Of a stretch of DNA of 64,000 nt, positions 1 through 8,408 are shown piece after piece. Position numbers and translations under genes: made by a program. Numbering within the stretch: position 1 is the stretch's first letter; the number at the start of each line of letters is the position of its first letter. The DNA comes from Sporobacter termitidis DSM 10068 (GTDB lineage Bacteria > Bacillota > Clostridia > Oscillospirales > Oscillospiraceae). Location of the stretch: assembly GCF_900130065.1 (NCBI RefSeq), contig NZ_FQXV01000002.1:124001-188000 (forward strand), written 5' to 3'. Below the pieces are notes generated by a model, which was not told the DNA's origin, searched no databases, and worked only from the letters and a program-made list of their open reading frames with translations.

Positions 1-111
1 ATCATTCCGCATACGGAGCTGCCGATCGGCATCCTGGTTTCCATGGTCGGCGCGCCGTGCTTTGTTTACCTGCTCGTCAGGCGATCCTATGGCTTTGGAG
101 GGGATAACTAG
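1..111 (+). CDS. FecCD/BtuC-family ABC transporter permease, C-terminal end
   Basis: The first 36 codons are the tail of a gene that begins before the window. The motif ELPIGIL followed by a hydrophobic stretch and VYLLVRR is the usual C-terminus of FecCD/BtuC permeases, which form the membrane channel for importing ferric siderophores, heme or cobalamin. The stop codon TAG overlaps the GTG start of the ATPase gene that follows by one base, so the two are translationally coupled. The substrate cannot be read from this fragment. Confidence 0.8.
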   Translation: MIPHTELPIGILVSMVGAPCFVYLLVRRSYGFGGDN

Positions 112-896
112 TGGAGCTGCGGTGTGACGGGGTATCGGCCGCCCTTGGCGGGGCCGATATCGTCAAAGAAATCTCAATGCGGGCGTCTGCCAACGCGTTC
201 GTCGGCATCATCGGCCCTAACGGCAGCGGCAAATCCACGTTGCTGAAGTGTATTTACCGTGTACTCAAGCCGTCGGGCGGCACGATATATCTTGACGATT
301 CGCCGCTTGGGGCGCTGTCGTATAAGGAATCGGCCAGAAAAATGGCGGTGGTGGCCCAGCACAATTATTATAATTTTGACTTCACAGTCCGGGAAGTCGT
401 CATGATGGGCCGCGCGCCACACAAAAAGCAGATGGAGCGGGATAACGCCGAGGATGTCGAGATCGTCAGCGATGCCCTGCGCCAGGTCGACATGGAGGCG
501 TACGGCGACAGGATCTTTTCGACGCTCTCCGGCGGTGAGCAGCAGCGGATCATTCTGGCCCGCGCCCTGGCCCAGCGCACCAGGTGCCTGATCCTTGACG
601 AACCGACGAATCACCTGGATGTCAAATACCAGCTCCAGCTGCTGAGCCTTGTCAAGCGCATGGAGCTCACAGTGGTCACGGCCCTCCACGACCTGAACAT
701 GGCTGCGATGTACTGCGACTATATTTACGTGCTGAAAAACGGGCGCCTTTGCGGGAGCGGCACACCGCAGGATATCCTGCGCCGGGATTTCCTGAAAGAA
801 GTTTTCGACGTCGACGTCAAGATCATTCGCGATGCTCAGTCGGGTATGCTCCACATCCTCTACCTTCCGCCCCGCCCCGATAAAACGGAGGCGTGA
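111..896 (+). CDS. ABC transporter ATP-binding protein, FepC/BtuD type
   Basis: Cytoplasmic ATPase that powers uptake through the FecCD-type permease encoded just upstream. Visible motifs are Walker A GPNGSGKST (residues 35-43), the signature LSGGEQQR, and Walker B LILDEPTNHLD followed by the switch histidine in ALHDLNM. Length (261 aa) is normal for the family. The GTG start overlaps the previous stop and has a GGAGGGG ribosome-binding site about 8 bases upstream. Iron-siderophore, heme and cobalamin importers all use this ATPase type. The cobalamin-regulated surface protein about 24 kb away makes a corrinoid role thinkable, but nothing local proves it. Confidence 0.88.
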   Translation: MELRCDGVSAALGGADIVKEISMRASANAFVGIIGPNGSGKSTLLKCIYRVLKPSGGTIYLDDSPLGALSYKESARKMAVVAQHNYYNFDFTVREVVMMGRAPHKKQMERDNAEDVEIVSDALRQVDMEAYGDRIFSTLSGGEQQRIILARALAQRTRCLILDEPTNHLDVKYQLQLLSLVKRMELTVVTALHDLNMAAMYCDYIYVLKNGRLCGSGTPQDILRRDFLKEVFDVDVKIIRDAQSGMLHILYLPPRPDKTEA

Positions 897-948
897 TAAT
901 ATTTTTCTTTGGCAGCTGACACTTACCTCCGATTATCCGCAAAACTTA

Positions 949-990
949 AAGTCCCGAAAACCAAATTCCAGGTTTTCGGGACTTGTTATT
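949..990 (+). terminator. Rho-independent terminator of the ABC transporter operon
   Basis: A perfect 14-bp stem (949-962 with 971-984) closes an 8-base loop and is followed by GTTATTTG. It lies about 50 bases after the ATPase stop codon. Confidence 0.8.
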
Positions 991-1044
991 TGTATATTAT
1001 CTTCATATTAAATACTGCTAAATGGGTATTAAATTCCGCCACCA

Positions 1045-1073
1045 TTGATATTTTCATTTTGCTGCCGTATAAT
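1045..1073 (+). promoter_or_regulatory. Sigma-A-type promoter of the HTH/MFS pair
   Basis: TTGATA (1045-1050) and a perfect TATAAT (1068-1073) are separated by 17 bases. The ATG of the HTH protein is 28 bases downstream. Confidence 0.7.
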
Positions 1074-1100
1074 TAAACAGGTTGTAAGGAGGTATTTTTT

Positions 1101-1589
1101 ATGTCAGATGATATTTTAAGTCTTGAGCAAGCAATTGAATTTTTGGGGGTCAGTGAAAAGACGCTGATAAAACTGCTCCGGGAAGAACATATCCCAGCCC
1201 GTAAGATTGGCCGGGAGTGGCGGTTCAGCCGGGAGGCCTTGGTTCAATGGTTTTCTTCCGGGGATTCGATTGACTATATTAATCAGAACGAGCGATATAT
1301 GGTTTCCGAAGATGTACCCGGCACATCCAACGCCTTGTTCGACAGGATCCGCGAAGCCTTGTCCAAGGTAAAGGAACACGACAATAATATCAAAATCATA
1401 TTGAATGAACTCAACCGTGATATTATCATCCCCGACAACGCCACGCTTCGTGTCAGCTATAAACAGCAGCGTGAGGTTGAGAAATTGGAGTTTAAAATCT
1501 TCTGGGATTTGCGCGAAGATTCCAAGCTGGAAGCCAATCAGAAATACGTGCCGTCAGGCAGAGGACCAGAAAAAAATGACCAAATATAA
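1101..1589 (+). CDS. Excisionase/MerR-like helix-turn-helix DNA-binding protein
   Basis: The N-terminal ~55 residues (ILSLEQAIEFLGVSEKTL, then IPARKIGREWRFSREAL) form the HTH_17 excisionase-type winged helix found in small regulators and in recombination directionality factors. The C-terminal ~100 residues are charged and not recognised. The ATG follows a good AAGGAGG (1086-1092) and a consensus promoter. The next gene, an MFS transporter, is co-directional about 105 bases downstream with no terminator seen between them, so this protein may regulate or be co-expressed with it. It is longer than a bare excisionase, which argues for a regulator. Confidence 0.75.
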   Translation: MSDDILSLEQAIEFLGVSEKTLIKLLREEHIPARKIGREWRFSREALVQWFSSGDSIDYINQNERYMVSEDVPGTSNALFDRIREALSKVKEHDNNIKIILNELNRDIIIPDNATLRVSYKQQREVEKLEFKIFWDLREDSKLEANQKYVPSGRGPEKNDQI

Positions 1590-1694
1590 GCGAAGGCATG
1601 AAAATGTTTTTCTCATGTAAAGTACATCAGCATCTGCCATACTTGGAGTTTTGTCGTACTGTTTTATTGAAATATTGAAAAGGAGTGCGCGAAT

Positions 1695-2924
1695 ATGGTA
1701 ACAAGAAGTGGGCCAAGGCTTACGTCTGCCGTTAAAATCATTATTTTGTTCGGCGTTATCAGCCTGCTGGGGGACATGGTCTATGAGAGCGCTCGCGGTG
1801 CAAACAGCCAATATTTCAATCTCCTGAGCATCAGCGCAGCACAGGTTGGCCTTGTATTCGGCATCGGAGAGTTCCTCGGGTATTTTTTAAGGCTATTGGC
1901 CGGGGTCCTGTCGGACAAGAGCGGCAAACACTGGATTTTTATTTTTGCGGGCTATGGCATGCTGCTCGTTGTGCCTTTTATGGGTTTTACAATGAACTGG
2001 AATATTCTCGTTATCCTCATCCTGATGGAGCGAATCGGTAAATCACTTCGCAATCCCGCAAAAGACACGATTTTGTCCGGAGTCGCTGAAAATCAGGTCG
2101 GTATGGGGTTTGCTTTTGGACTTCAGGAGGCTCTGGATCAGATTGGAGCCCTTTCCGGTCCTCTGATTTTCACATTCGTATTCTTATTTACAAGCCAAAA
2201 CAGGATTCCGGAGTACCAGCTAGGCTATAAATTGCTTTTTATACCGTTTGCGCTCCTGATGCTTTTTGTGGCCTATGCCTACCGCAGCATCAAACGAAAC
2301 AACCTGATCACCGACATAAAAAAGAAGGAATTCCGATCGGAGCGGCTCAAACCGATCTTCTGGATATATACGGCCTTCACCTTTTTCTGTACCCTGGGGT
2401 TTGTCAATTTCAGCATCATTGGTTATCACTTGAAGGCACATAATTTGATGTCCGATGGTAATATTACGCTGCTGTATGCGGGAGCTATGGCAGTAGATGC
2501 CGTGGCGGCACTGGTAGTCGGCAAAGTGTACGACCATTTGAAAAAGAAAAGAGAAATGAAAACGGGAGGTCTTGCTGTTCTGATGGCGATCCCCTTTATT
2601 ACACTGCTGCTGCCATTCACAACAATAAGCAGCTCAGTAATACTGATTGTTATTGGTATGATAATTTTCGGTATCGTTATGGGCACCCACGAAACCGTCA
2701 TGCGTTGCGCCATTGCGGATATTACGCCCTATTATAAACGCGGCACCAGCTATGGCGTTTTCAACGCTGTCTACGGTCTGGCCTTTTTGATCGGATCAGC
2801 GCTGATGGGATGGCTATACGACCTGAATCAAGCGTGGATCATTATTGCTTTGACCTGTATCGCGGAAGCAATAGCCGTTTTGCTGTATTTTAAAATGGTT
2901 TGCAGGGTAAAAGCGGACGAGTAA
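1695..2924 (+). CDS. Major facilitator superfamily transporter
   Basis: A 409-aa polytopic membrane protein with about 11-12 hydrophobic segments. The N-terminal half contains the pattern GRLLAGVLSDKSGKHW-like loop (LRLLAGVLSDKSGKHWIF), which corresponds to the MFS motif A between helices 2 and 3. The second half repeats a similar topology with VVGKVYDHLKKKRE. The start has AAAAGGAG ten bases upstream. The substrate is unknown; family members related to this type export drugs or move small metabolites by proton coupling. A response regulator lies convergently downstream. Confidence 0.8.
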   Translation: MVTRSGPRLTSAVKIIILFGVISLLGDMVYESARGANSQYFNLLSISAAQVGLVFGIGEFLGYFLRLLAGVLSDKSGKHWIFIFAGYGMLLVVPFMGFTMNWNILVILILMERIGKSLRNPAKDTILSGVAENQVGMGFAFGLQEALDQIGALSGPLIFTFVFLFTSQNRIPEYQLGYKLLFIPFALLMLFVAYAYRSIKRNNLITDIKKKEFRSERLKPIFWIYTAFTFFCTLGFVNFSIIGYHLKAHNLMSDGNITLLYAGAMAVDAVAALVVGKVYDHLKKKREMKTGGLAVLMAIPFITLLLPFTTISSSVILIVIGMIIFGIVMGTHETVMRCAIADITPYYKRGTSYGVFNAVYGLAFLIGSALMGWLYDLNQAWIIIALTCIAEAIAVLLYFKMVCRVKADE

Positions 2925-2965
2925 AAAATCCGATGATTAAACTGTAGATAAACTTATTTTCTCAA

Positions 2966-3658
2966 TTACGCTTTAAACCGGTAGCCCGCACCCCGGACCG
3001 TCTGGATATAACGCGGATTGCTCGGATCCGCTTCCACTTTGTCCCGCAGGCGGTTAATGTGGACGGCAACCGTGGCGTTGTCGCCCATGGCGTCCATCCC
3101 CCAGATGCGCTCGTAAAGCGTTTCGCGGCTGAAGACCACATCCACGTTGAGTATCATAAACAGCAGCAGTTCGTATTCCTTATTTTTCAGGTCGATTTCT
3201 TTTCCGTTCACATAGACCCGGTGGGTATCGGTGTTGATTCGGATATTGCCCATGCCGATCTGCTGGGCTGGCCCGGTTTTACCGGCCTGTTTCAGGCGGG
3301 AGTAACGCGCCAGATGTGCCTTGACCCGCGCCACAAGCACGCTCGGCGAAAAAGGCTTTTCGATATAATCGTCCGCCCCGAGCCCGAGTCCGCGTATCTT
3401 GTCGATGTCTTCCCGTCGTGCCGTAACCATCAGAATCGGAATATCCAGCCTCTCCCGCAGCTCACGGCAGACGGTAAAACCATCCATGCCGGGGAGCATA
3501 AGATCCAGCAGGATCAAGTCAAGCCCGCCCTGTAAAGCTTTTTCCATTCCGCTCTTGCCATCTTGTGCGAGCTCTACCTCAAAATGGTCAATAGCGAGAT
3601 AATCCCGCTCTATGGCGGCGATGGCGTCGTCATCTTCTATTATCAGTATTTTTTCCAT
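2966..3658 (-). CDS. OmpR-family two-component response regulator
   Basis: A 230-aa protein with an N-terminal receiver domain (acidic pocket E8-D9-D10, phospho-acceptor Asp52 in LLDLMLPG, conserved Thr in VTARR and Lys in EKPF) and a C-terminal winged-helix domain (residues ~130-230) ending in YIQTVRGAGYRF. It should bind direct repeats when phosphorylated. The sensor kinase gene ends 1 base upstream of this start, so both lie in one transcript. A set of four 11-bp-phased repeats in front of the divergent PAP2 gene is a likely target. The specific signal is unknown. Confidence 0.93.
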   Translation of the reverse strand: MEKILIIEDDDAIAAIERDYLAIDHFEVELAQDGKSGMEKALQGGLDLILLDLMLPGMDGFTVCRELRERLDIPILMVTARREDIDKIRGLGLGADDYIEKPFSPSVLVARVKAHLARYSRLKQAGKTGPAQQIGMGNIRINTDTHRVYVNGKEIDLKNKEYELLLFMILNVDVVFSRETLYERIWGMDAMGDNATVAVHINRLRDKVEADPSNPRYIQTVRGAGYRFKA

Positions 3659-3659
3659 A

Positions 3660-5102
3660 CTACTCCTCCGCTTTTGGGAGACAAATCACGATTTCCAAGC
3701 CGCCGTCTTCTCCGGCTTTCGCCTCAATGGTTCCGTTCATACGGTGGATCGCATTGGCAGCGATGGCAAGTCCAAGACCACTGCCGCGATGGGGGTATTG
3801 CCGCGATGGATCAGCGCGGTAAAATACCTCAAACAGATGGGGCAGCGCGTCCTGTGAAACACCGGGGCCATCGTCACGAAGAGACAGGCGAAATCTGCCG
3901 GTTTCCTCCTGCAGAGAAATGATCAGCTTTCCCGTCGCCTTCGTTTTATACTTCAGGCTATTCTCCATAATATTGATAAGCACACGTTGCAGCTGATCCG
4001 GGTCGGCCATAACGGTTGCCGGTGCGAGTGCATCGGCGGAGAGAAGAAGTCCCTTTTCCTCATACTCCGCTCCCAATGCCCGTACAAGCTGGCGCACCTC
4101 GTCGTCAAGCCGCAAAAGCTCTGGGTTGTCCGGAAACTCGCCAAGCTCCATTTTGGAGAACAAAAAGATCTTCGCCAACATTCGGTCGATATCCTCGGCC
4201 TTGCTTTTTATTGTTTCCAAATACCCTTTTTGTGCGTCGTGTGTTTTGGCGACACCATCCAAGAGCCCCTCCACATAAGCGCGGATGGAGGTCAGCGGGC
4301 TGCGAAGATCATGTGAAATGCCAACAAGCAGTTCCTTACGGCTTTGCTCATGCTGCTGTGACAGCTCGACCGAGGCTTTCAGCCGGGCGGCCATTTCATT
4401 GAAATCCATACAGACAGGCGCGAACTCATCCTGTGATCCATAGTCGATGCGATGCCCCAAATTGCCCTCGCTGATCTGTTTCACGCCATTGGAGAGAATG
4501 TCAAGAGGGCGCTTGATCTTCTGGAACACGAATTTGGTAAGAAAACGATTGGTGAGCAGGATGGAGAAGACGATGGCAGCCGTCAAAACGATTGCAGACA
4601 GTGCAATAGCGATCTTTAAAGAGCTATAGGACAACTCCGAGGGGCTGGCGAAGAGCGCAATGCGGTAAACGATGCCGTCAATTTCTGTCTGCCGGACGTA
4701 TAGCTCCCGGTTCCCGTTGGAAACAAAGCCCTCACCGCCCAATGTGTCCACTGCTGTCAGCAGATTCCCGTCGGCAGCGGTACCCGTTCCGTAGTGATAA
4801 ATATTTTCGCCGGAGGCATCCACGGACAGCGCCATGGAGTATTTATCAAGCGCCCTGCTGAGTCCTGGCAATTCCTTCGGCCGGCCCGAGTGAGAGATAT
4901 CCTTAAGCGTGTTTTCGACAAGCATAGTAATGCTCCGGCTGGCCTTATAAAAGTCCTCGCTGTCTTCGAATCCGATTCCTGCGTTGCGTGTCACCGAATA
5001 CCAGATCACACCCACGCACGCAAGCGCGATGAGCGCGGTGATCACCACCGGCACGAGGATCATCAGAATATTTGAAATGATGAGCCTTTTTTTAATCGTC
5101 AT
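3660..5102 (-). CDS. Membrane sensor histidine kinase
   Basis: A 480-aa kinase partnering the adjacent regulator. Features in order: one N-terminal membrane helix (~8-32), an extracytoplasmic sensor of about 130 residues, a second helix (~165-190), a HAMP linker (IKRPLDILSNGVKQI), the HisKA helix with phospho-acceptor His264 in GISHDLRSPLTS, and a HATPase domain with N box ENSLKY, G1 DDGPGVS and G2 GSGLGLAIA. The periplasmic-type sensor and context near undecaprenyl-phosphate recycling genes suggest a cell-envelope signal such as an antimicrobial peptide, but that is inference. Confidence 0.93.
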   Translation of the reverse strand: MTIKKRLIISNILMILVPVVITALIALACVGVIWYSVTRNAGIGFEDSEDFYKASRSITMLVENTLKDISHSGRPKELPGLSRALDKYSMALSVDASGENIYHYGTGTAADGNLLTAVDTLGGEGFVSNGNRELYVRQTEIDGIVYRIALFASPSELSYSSLKIAIALSAIVLTAAIVFSILLTNRFLTKFVFQKIKRPLDILSNGVKQISEGNLGHRIDYGSQDEFAPVCMDFNEMAARLKASVELSQQHEQSRKELLVGISHDLRSPLTSIRAYVEGLLDGVAKTHDAQKGYLETIKSKAEDIDRMLAKIFLFSKMELGEFPDNPELLRLDDEVRQLVRALGAEYEEKGLLLSADALAPATVMADPDQLQRVLINIMENSLKYKTKATGKLIISLQEETGRFRLSLRDDGPGVSQDALPHLFEVFYRADPSRQYPHRGSGLGLAIAANAIHRMNGTIEAKAGEDGGLEIVICLPKAEE

Positions 5103-5136
5103 ATCAGGCGCCGCCTTGCGAACTTAATGTCCCCCA

Positions 5137-5145
5137 ATTATAGCA
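5137..5145 (-). promoter_or_regulatory. Extended -10 promoter of the kinase-regulator operon
   Basis: Reading the minus strand, TGC directly precedes TATAAT, an extended -10 element 35 bases before the kinase ATG. A weak TTAACA lies 19 bases further upstream. The operon therefore points away from the PAP2 promoter in the same intergenic region. Confidence 0.5.
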
Positions 5146-5259
5146 TGAATCTTTTCGTCAATGTTAAACCCAGCATAAACAATGCTAAAGACAGATTGCC
5201 ATTTTCTCCTTTTTTATCCGCCAATCAGACACCCGTCAATCCGAAAAGCAGTCATATAG

Positions 5260-5313
5260 TTTAAGAATAGTTTAACTCCAATTTGACTGGAGTTTAAGTT
5301 GGGCGGCTATTAT
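5260..5313 (+). promoter_or_regulatory. Four 11-bp-phased direct repeats and promoter of the PAP2-DedA operon
   Basis: TTTAAG (5260), TTTAAC (5271), TTTGAC (5282) and TTTAAG (5293) recur with an exact 11-base period, the geometry preferred by OmpR-family regulators. The third repeat overlaps a TTGACT that could serve as a -35, and TATTAT (5308-5313) is a plausible -10, though the spacing (19) is long, as is common for activated promoters. An inverted repeat AACTCCA/TGGAGTT overlaps repeats 2 to 4. Confidence 0.6.
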
Positions 5314-5359
5314 AAGACTTGGTACTGCAGCGTTAAGCCGAGCGGAGAGAAGGAACAGG

Positions 5360-5995
5360 ATGAATAAACGCAGAAAATGGTTTGTTATAATGCCTATTAT
5401 TCTTTTTGCGATGCTGGCCGTATGTGTTCGGGCAAATATTTCTTCGCCATTTGAGGGCTGGGCCTATGGAGAAGCAGTTGAAGATATGACGCCTTCTTTA
5501 ACTATGGCCATGAAAGTTATCACATATTTAGGTGATTCGATCGTTATTATTTCTTTTTGTTTGATACTGTTTATTATACCAAAATTGAAAAAAACAATTG
5601 CTTTGCCAATGTCGATTGCAGTTATTTCATCTACTGCCCTCAATATTTTGCTCAAGCAGGTCTTTGCAAGAGCCCGGCCGGATATCTTGCGGCTTATAAA
5701 TGAAACAGGCTACAGCTTTCCCAGTGGTCATGCGATGATCAATGCCAGTCTTTATACTATGCTGATTTTGATGATTTGGAAATACGTTAAAAACACTCCC
5801 CTGAAGGTCTCCCTTTCCGCGATTTGCGCTGTTCTTACAATTCTCATTGGATGCAGCAGGGTTTATTTGGGAGTACATTATGCAGGAGACGTTTTAGGCG
5901 GATGGTTATTCGGATTTGCTATCTCAATATGTATCTATTATCTTTGGGATGACAAATTTTTAAAAAAGAACAGAAAAGCCGACTTATCAGATTAA
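5360..5995 (+). CDS. PAP2-family membrane phosphatase, probable undecaprenyl pyrophosphate phosphatase
   Basis: A 211-aa membrane protein with the three-part PAP2 active site: KQVFARARP, SFPSGH and CSRVYLGVHYAGD. In Gram-positive bacteria such enzymes (BcrC/YbjG type) dephosphorylate undecaprenyl pyrophosphate at the outer face of the membrane and give bacitracin tolerance; others act on phosphatidate or phosphatidylglycerophosphate. It has about six membrane helices. The DedA gene follows after 15 bases and the promoter carries phased repeats for a response regulator, which favours an envelope-stress Und-PP phosphatase. Substrate choice remains inferred. Confidence 0.85.
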   Translation: MNKRRKWFVIMPIILFAMLAVCVRANISSPFEGWAYGEAVEDMTPSLTMAMKVITYLGDSIVIISFCLILFIIPKLKKTIALPMSIAVISSTALNILLKQVFARARPDILRLINETGYSFPSGHAMINASLYTMLILMIWKYVKNTPLKVSLSAICAVLTILIGCSRVYLGVHYAGDVLGGWLFGFAISICIYYLWDDKFLKKNRKADLSD

Positions 5996-6010
5996 AAAAG
6001 GAGTTAGAAG

Positions 6011-6646
6011 ATGCAGGATTGGATTATCGACATCATGAATCAGTTTGGGTATCTTGGAATTGCTTTATTAATAGCAATTGAAAACATATTTCCGCCCATT
6101 CCTTCTGAGCTTATCTTGACTTTCGGCGGCTTTATGACCACGTATACCAATATGAATATCTGGATAGTGGCATTGTCTGCTACCATTGGTTCGGTTGCAG
6201 GCGCAATTATTCTCTATGGCGTTGGCCGGCTGCTGACGGTGGAGAGATTAGAATGGATAATCGGTAAATGGGGACATGTTCTCAGGTTAAAAAAAGAAGA
6301 TGTAAAGCGGGCAGAGGATTGGTTCATCCGGCGCGGTACGTCATCCATCTTTTTCTGCCGGTTCATTCCTATTGTCCGAAGCCTAATTTCCATACCAGCG
6401 GGTATGGCGCGTTTGCGCGGGGGAAAATTCCTCCTTTTCACAACTCTCGGTACCGCTATTTGGAATGTAGTTTTAGTATGCCTTGGTGCCTTTGCCGGAG
6501 CCGGCTGGGAACGCATTAATAAATACATGGATGTTTATTCGTACGTTGCACTTGGTGCTATGGCTGTTATCGGCATTGGTTTTATCCTTTGGTTTATAAA
6601 GAAAAGAAAAGCCCGCAGCGAGATTCAGAATAATGACGGCGACTAA
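6011..6646 (+). CDS. DedA-family (VTT domain) membrane protein
   Basis: A 211-aa protein of the DedA/SNARE-associated family. The signature FFCRFIPIVRSLISIPAGMA, with the conserved Arg/Pro/Arg pattern, sits in the re-entrant region near residue 115-135, and there are flanking membrane helices. DedA proteins have been shown to flip undecaprenyl phosphate (UptA type) or phosphatidylethanolamine. Being second in an operon with a PAP2 phosphatase, it could return the Und-P released by its neighbour to the inner leaflet. The ribosome-binding site is AAAAAAGGAG. Confidence 0.88.
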   Translation: MQDWIIDIMNQFGYLGIALLIAIENIFPPIPSELILTFGGFMTTYTNMNIWIVALSATIGSVAGAIILYGVGRLLTVERLEWIIGKWGHVLRLKKEDVKRAEDWFIRRGTSSIFFCRFIPIVRSLISIPAGMARLRGGKFLLFTTLGTAIWNVVLVCLGAFAGAGWERINKYMDVYSYVALGAMAVIGIGFILWFIKKRKARSEIQNNDGD

Positions 6647-6666
6647 ACACTACAGATTGAGCTTGT

Positions 6667-6706
6667 AAAAGGAAGATGCAGATCATATGATCTGCATCTT
6701 CCTTTT
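6667..6706 (+). terminator. Terminator of the PAP2-DedA operon
   Basis: A perfect 40-base palindrome beginning AAAAGGAAGATGC and ending in TCCTTTT, 20 bases after the DedA stop. The A-rich start and T-rich end allow action in both directions. Confidence 0.8.
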
Positions 6707-6814
6707 ATGTAAGCTTTATATAAACAGAATTACGGTGCCGTAAGGCGCCAACCGGTTGATGACGTGGGTTATAGAAGCCAATACTGAGTCATACGCGGTA
6801 TCAGGGGGTGTCTT

Positions 6815-7243
6815 ATGATTAACTGCCATGACTTTCTTGTCGATTTGCCATATCCGCCTGTCGAGATAACCGAATATAATACATATTACGCAACGCTTAT
6901 TTCGGGCGTATTTGCTGGCCCCGGCTCTGAAACAACAGCGATTACCCAGTACACAGCACACAATTTCTTCACTTTTGTACAACCGCAGATTACCGAGGCC
7001 TATCAATGCATCATCTCTGTCGAATTGCTTCACCTGAATCTGCTCGGAAATCTTATTAGAGACCTGGGGCTACCGCCAAAATTCCTGACATACGAGACAA
7101 ACCAGTATTGGAATGGCAGCTACCCGGTCTATGCATACGAATTGAGGCCTATATTGCTCACCGGCATGGAGGGGGAGCTACTGATGAGCAATAAGAATCC
7201 CCAGGCCGTGTCGCTTATAAAAACCTCGATCGACACCATTTGA
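6815..7243 (+). CDS. Ferritin-like domain protein (manganese-catalase/CotJC-like helical fold)
   Basis: A 142-aa protein without signal peptide. Glu39 in GPGSETTAITQY and the pair Glu70/His73 in SVELLHLNLLG resemble the metal-binding ExxH helices of ferritin-like and Mn-catalase-like proteins. A third helix near GMEGELL could supply another Glu, and NPQAVSLIKTSI would be helix four. It is shorter than a Mn catalase (~190-270 aa). Clostridial spore formers encode small proteins of this kind, and the ger operon lies next to it convergently. A GGGGGTG ribosome-binding site precedes the ATG. The reaction is unknown. Confidence 0.55.
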   Translation: MINCHDFLVDLPYPPVEITEYNTYYATLISGVFAGPGSETTAITQYTAHNFFTFVQPQITEAYQCIISVELLHLNLLGNLIRDLGLPPKFLTYETNQYWNGSYPVYAYELRPILLTGMEGELLMSNKNPQAVSLIKTSIDTI

Positions 7244-7276
7244 TATACTTTCGACGAAAACAATTGGATACTGTCT

Positions 7277-8368
7277 CTATCGATTAAACACCTTTTTAAT
7301 TTGATACACAATAACCATGATTACCGGTAAGATAAATCCAAACAGCGTGACTTCGGGTGTATAACCGACATTAACCCAATTGAGCTGCTCGTTTGTATTT
7401 GGATAGACAATCCATGCCAAAAGGAGGACAATGAATCCCAGCGGCATGGCAATTTTCTTGTGATCTTTTAAGCCGATCAATTCCGCCAGGGATGTGACGC
7501 TTGAATAGAAAAAGAAGATACCGACCATAAACTCCGTCACTGTCCAAATGCTTGAAATTGCATATTCAAATCTTGTCAGCAGCGTACCGACGTTAATTTC
7601 CGTTGCCAATTGCAGCGTTGGAAAAGATGATTTTGCAACGACATCGTTACCAAGTACCAGTCCCGAAACAAGAACGGTGATGAAAACAACCGAACCGCAC
7701 CAGACAAATCCTTTGATGATCGCTTTTTTCCCGCCGCTTACATCCGAAGCGTGCCGCGGGAAAAACATGAGAAGAACAATACCGGGAAAAACAATAAAAG
7801 GAAGAAGCAAACAGACGCCTTTAAGCACTGGAGCAATACCGTTTTCAAGAATAGGCTTCATATACTCGATTCTGGCGTTCGGCAGCACGAGTACAATGGA
7901 CAGGACAAAAAGAACCGTCACAAAAATATACGCCAGTTCCGACATTCGGACGATCGCTTCGATACCGTAATAAACGGCGATGACCAGCGCCGCGGCATAA
8001 GGCAGAATTATTATAGGCACCGGTGTCTCCGACATAACATGTGTTCCGAAATTGCCGATCCACCACGGGATGCCGTATGTCGTTGTAAATATAAAGATGA
8101 AATAGCACGCGCCGACGATTTTGCCGAGCCATTTTCCGAAAATCCGCTGACAGATTCCGACAAGCGTCAATCCTTCATATCGTGTTCCAAGATATCCATA
8201 CAGGCACATCATCAAAATGCCGAGCACCAGAACGATGAGCGGAGAGATCCAGGCATCCTGCTTCGCGACCCCTGCGACCGAAGCTGATATCACAAGCAGA
8301 GAACCACCGAGCAGCGATAAGCCTGTGAAAGTAAATAGCTGATGATTCGTAATAATTTTATCGTCCAT
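7277..8368 (-). CDS. Spore germinant receptor subunit B (GerAB/endospore permease family)
   Basis: A 363-aa integral membrane protein with about ten helices, starting MDDKIITNHQLFTFTG, which is typical of the endospore germination permease family in the APC superfamily. In GerA-type receptors the B subunit binds the germinant (amino acid or nucleoside) in the spore inner membrane. It is the last gene of a minus-strand operon A-C-small protein-B. The germinant cannot be predicted from sequence. Length is normal for the family. Confidence 0.9.
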   Translation of the reverse strand: MDDKIITNHQLFTFTGLSLLGGSLLVISASVAGVAKQDAWISPLIVLVLGILMMCLYGYLGTRYEGLTLVGICQRIFGKWLGKIVGACYFIFIFTTTYGIPWWIGNFGTHVMSETPVPIIILPYAAALVIAVYYGIEAIVRMSELAYIFVTVLFVLSIVLVLPNARIEYMKPILENGIAPVLKGVCLLLPFIVFPGIVLLMFFPRHASDVSGGKKAIIKGFVWCGSVVFITVLVSGLVLGNDVVAKSSFPTLQLATEINVGTLLTRFEYAISSIWTVTEFMVGIFFFYSSVTSLAELIGLKDHKKIAMPLGFIVLLLAWIVYPNTNEQLNWVNVGYTPEVTLFGFILPVIMVIVYQIKKVFNR

Positions 8369-8408
8369 CGATTCTACCTCTCAGGATTTAATGTTATGGC
8401 GGCCTTAC

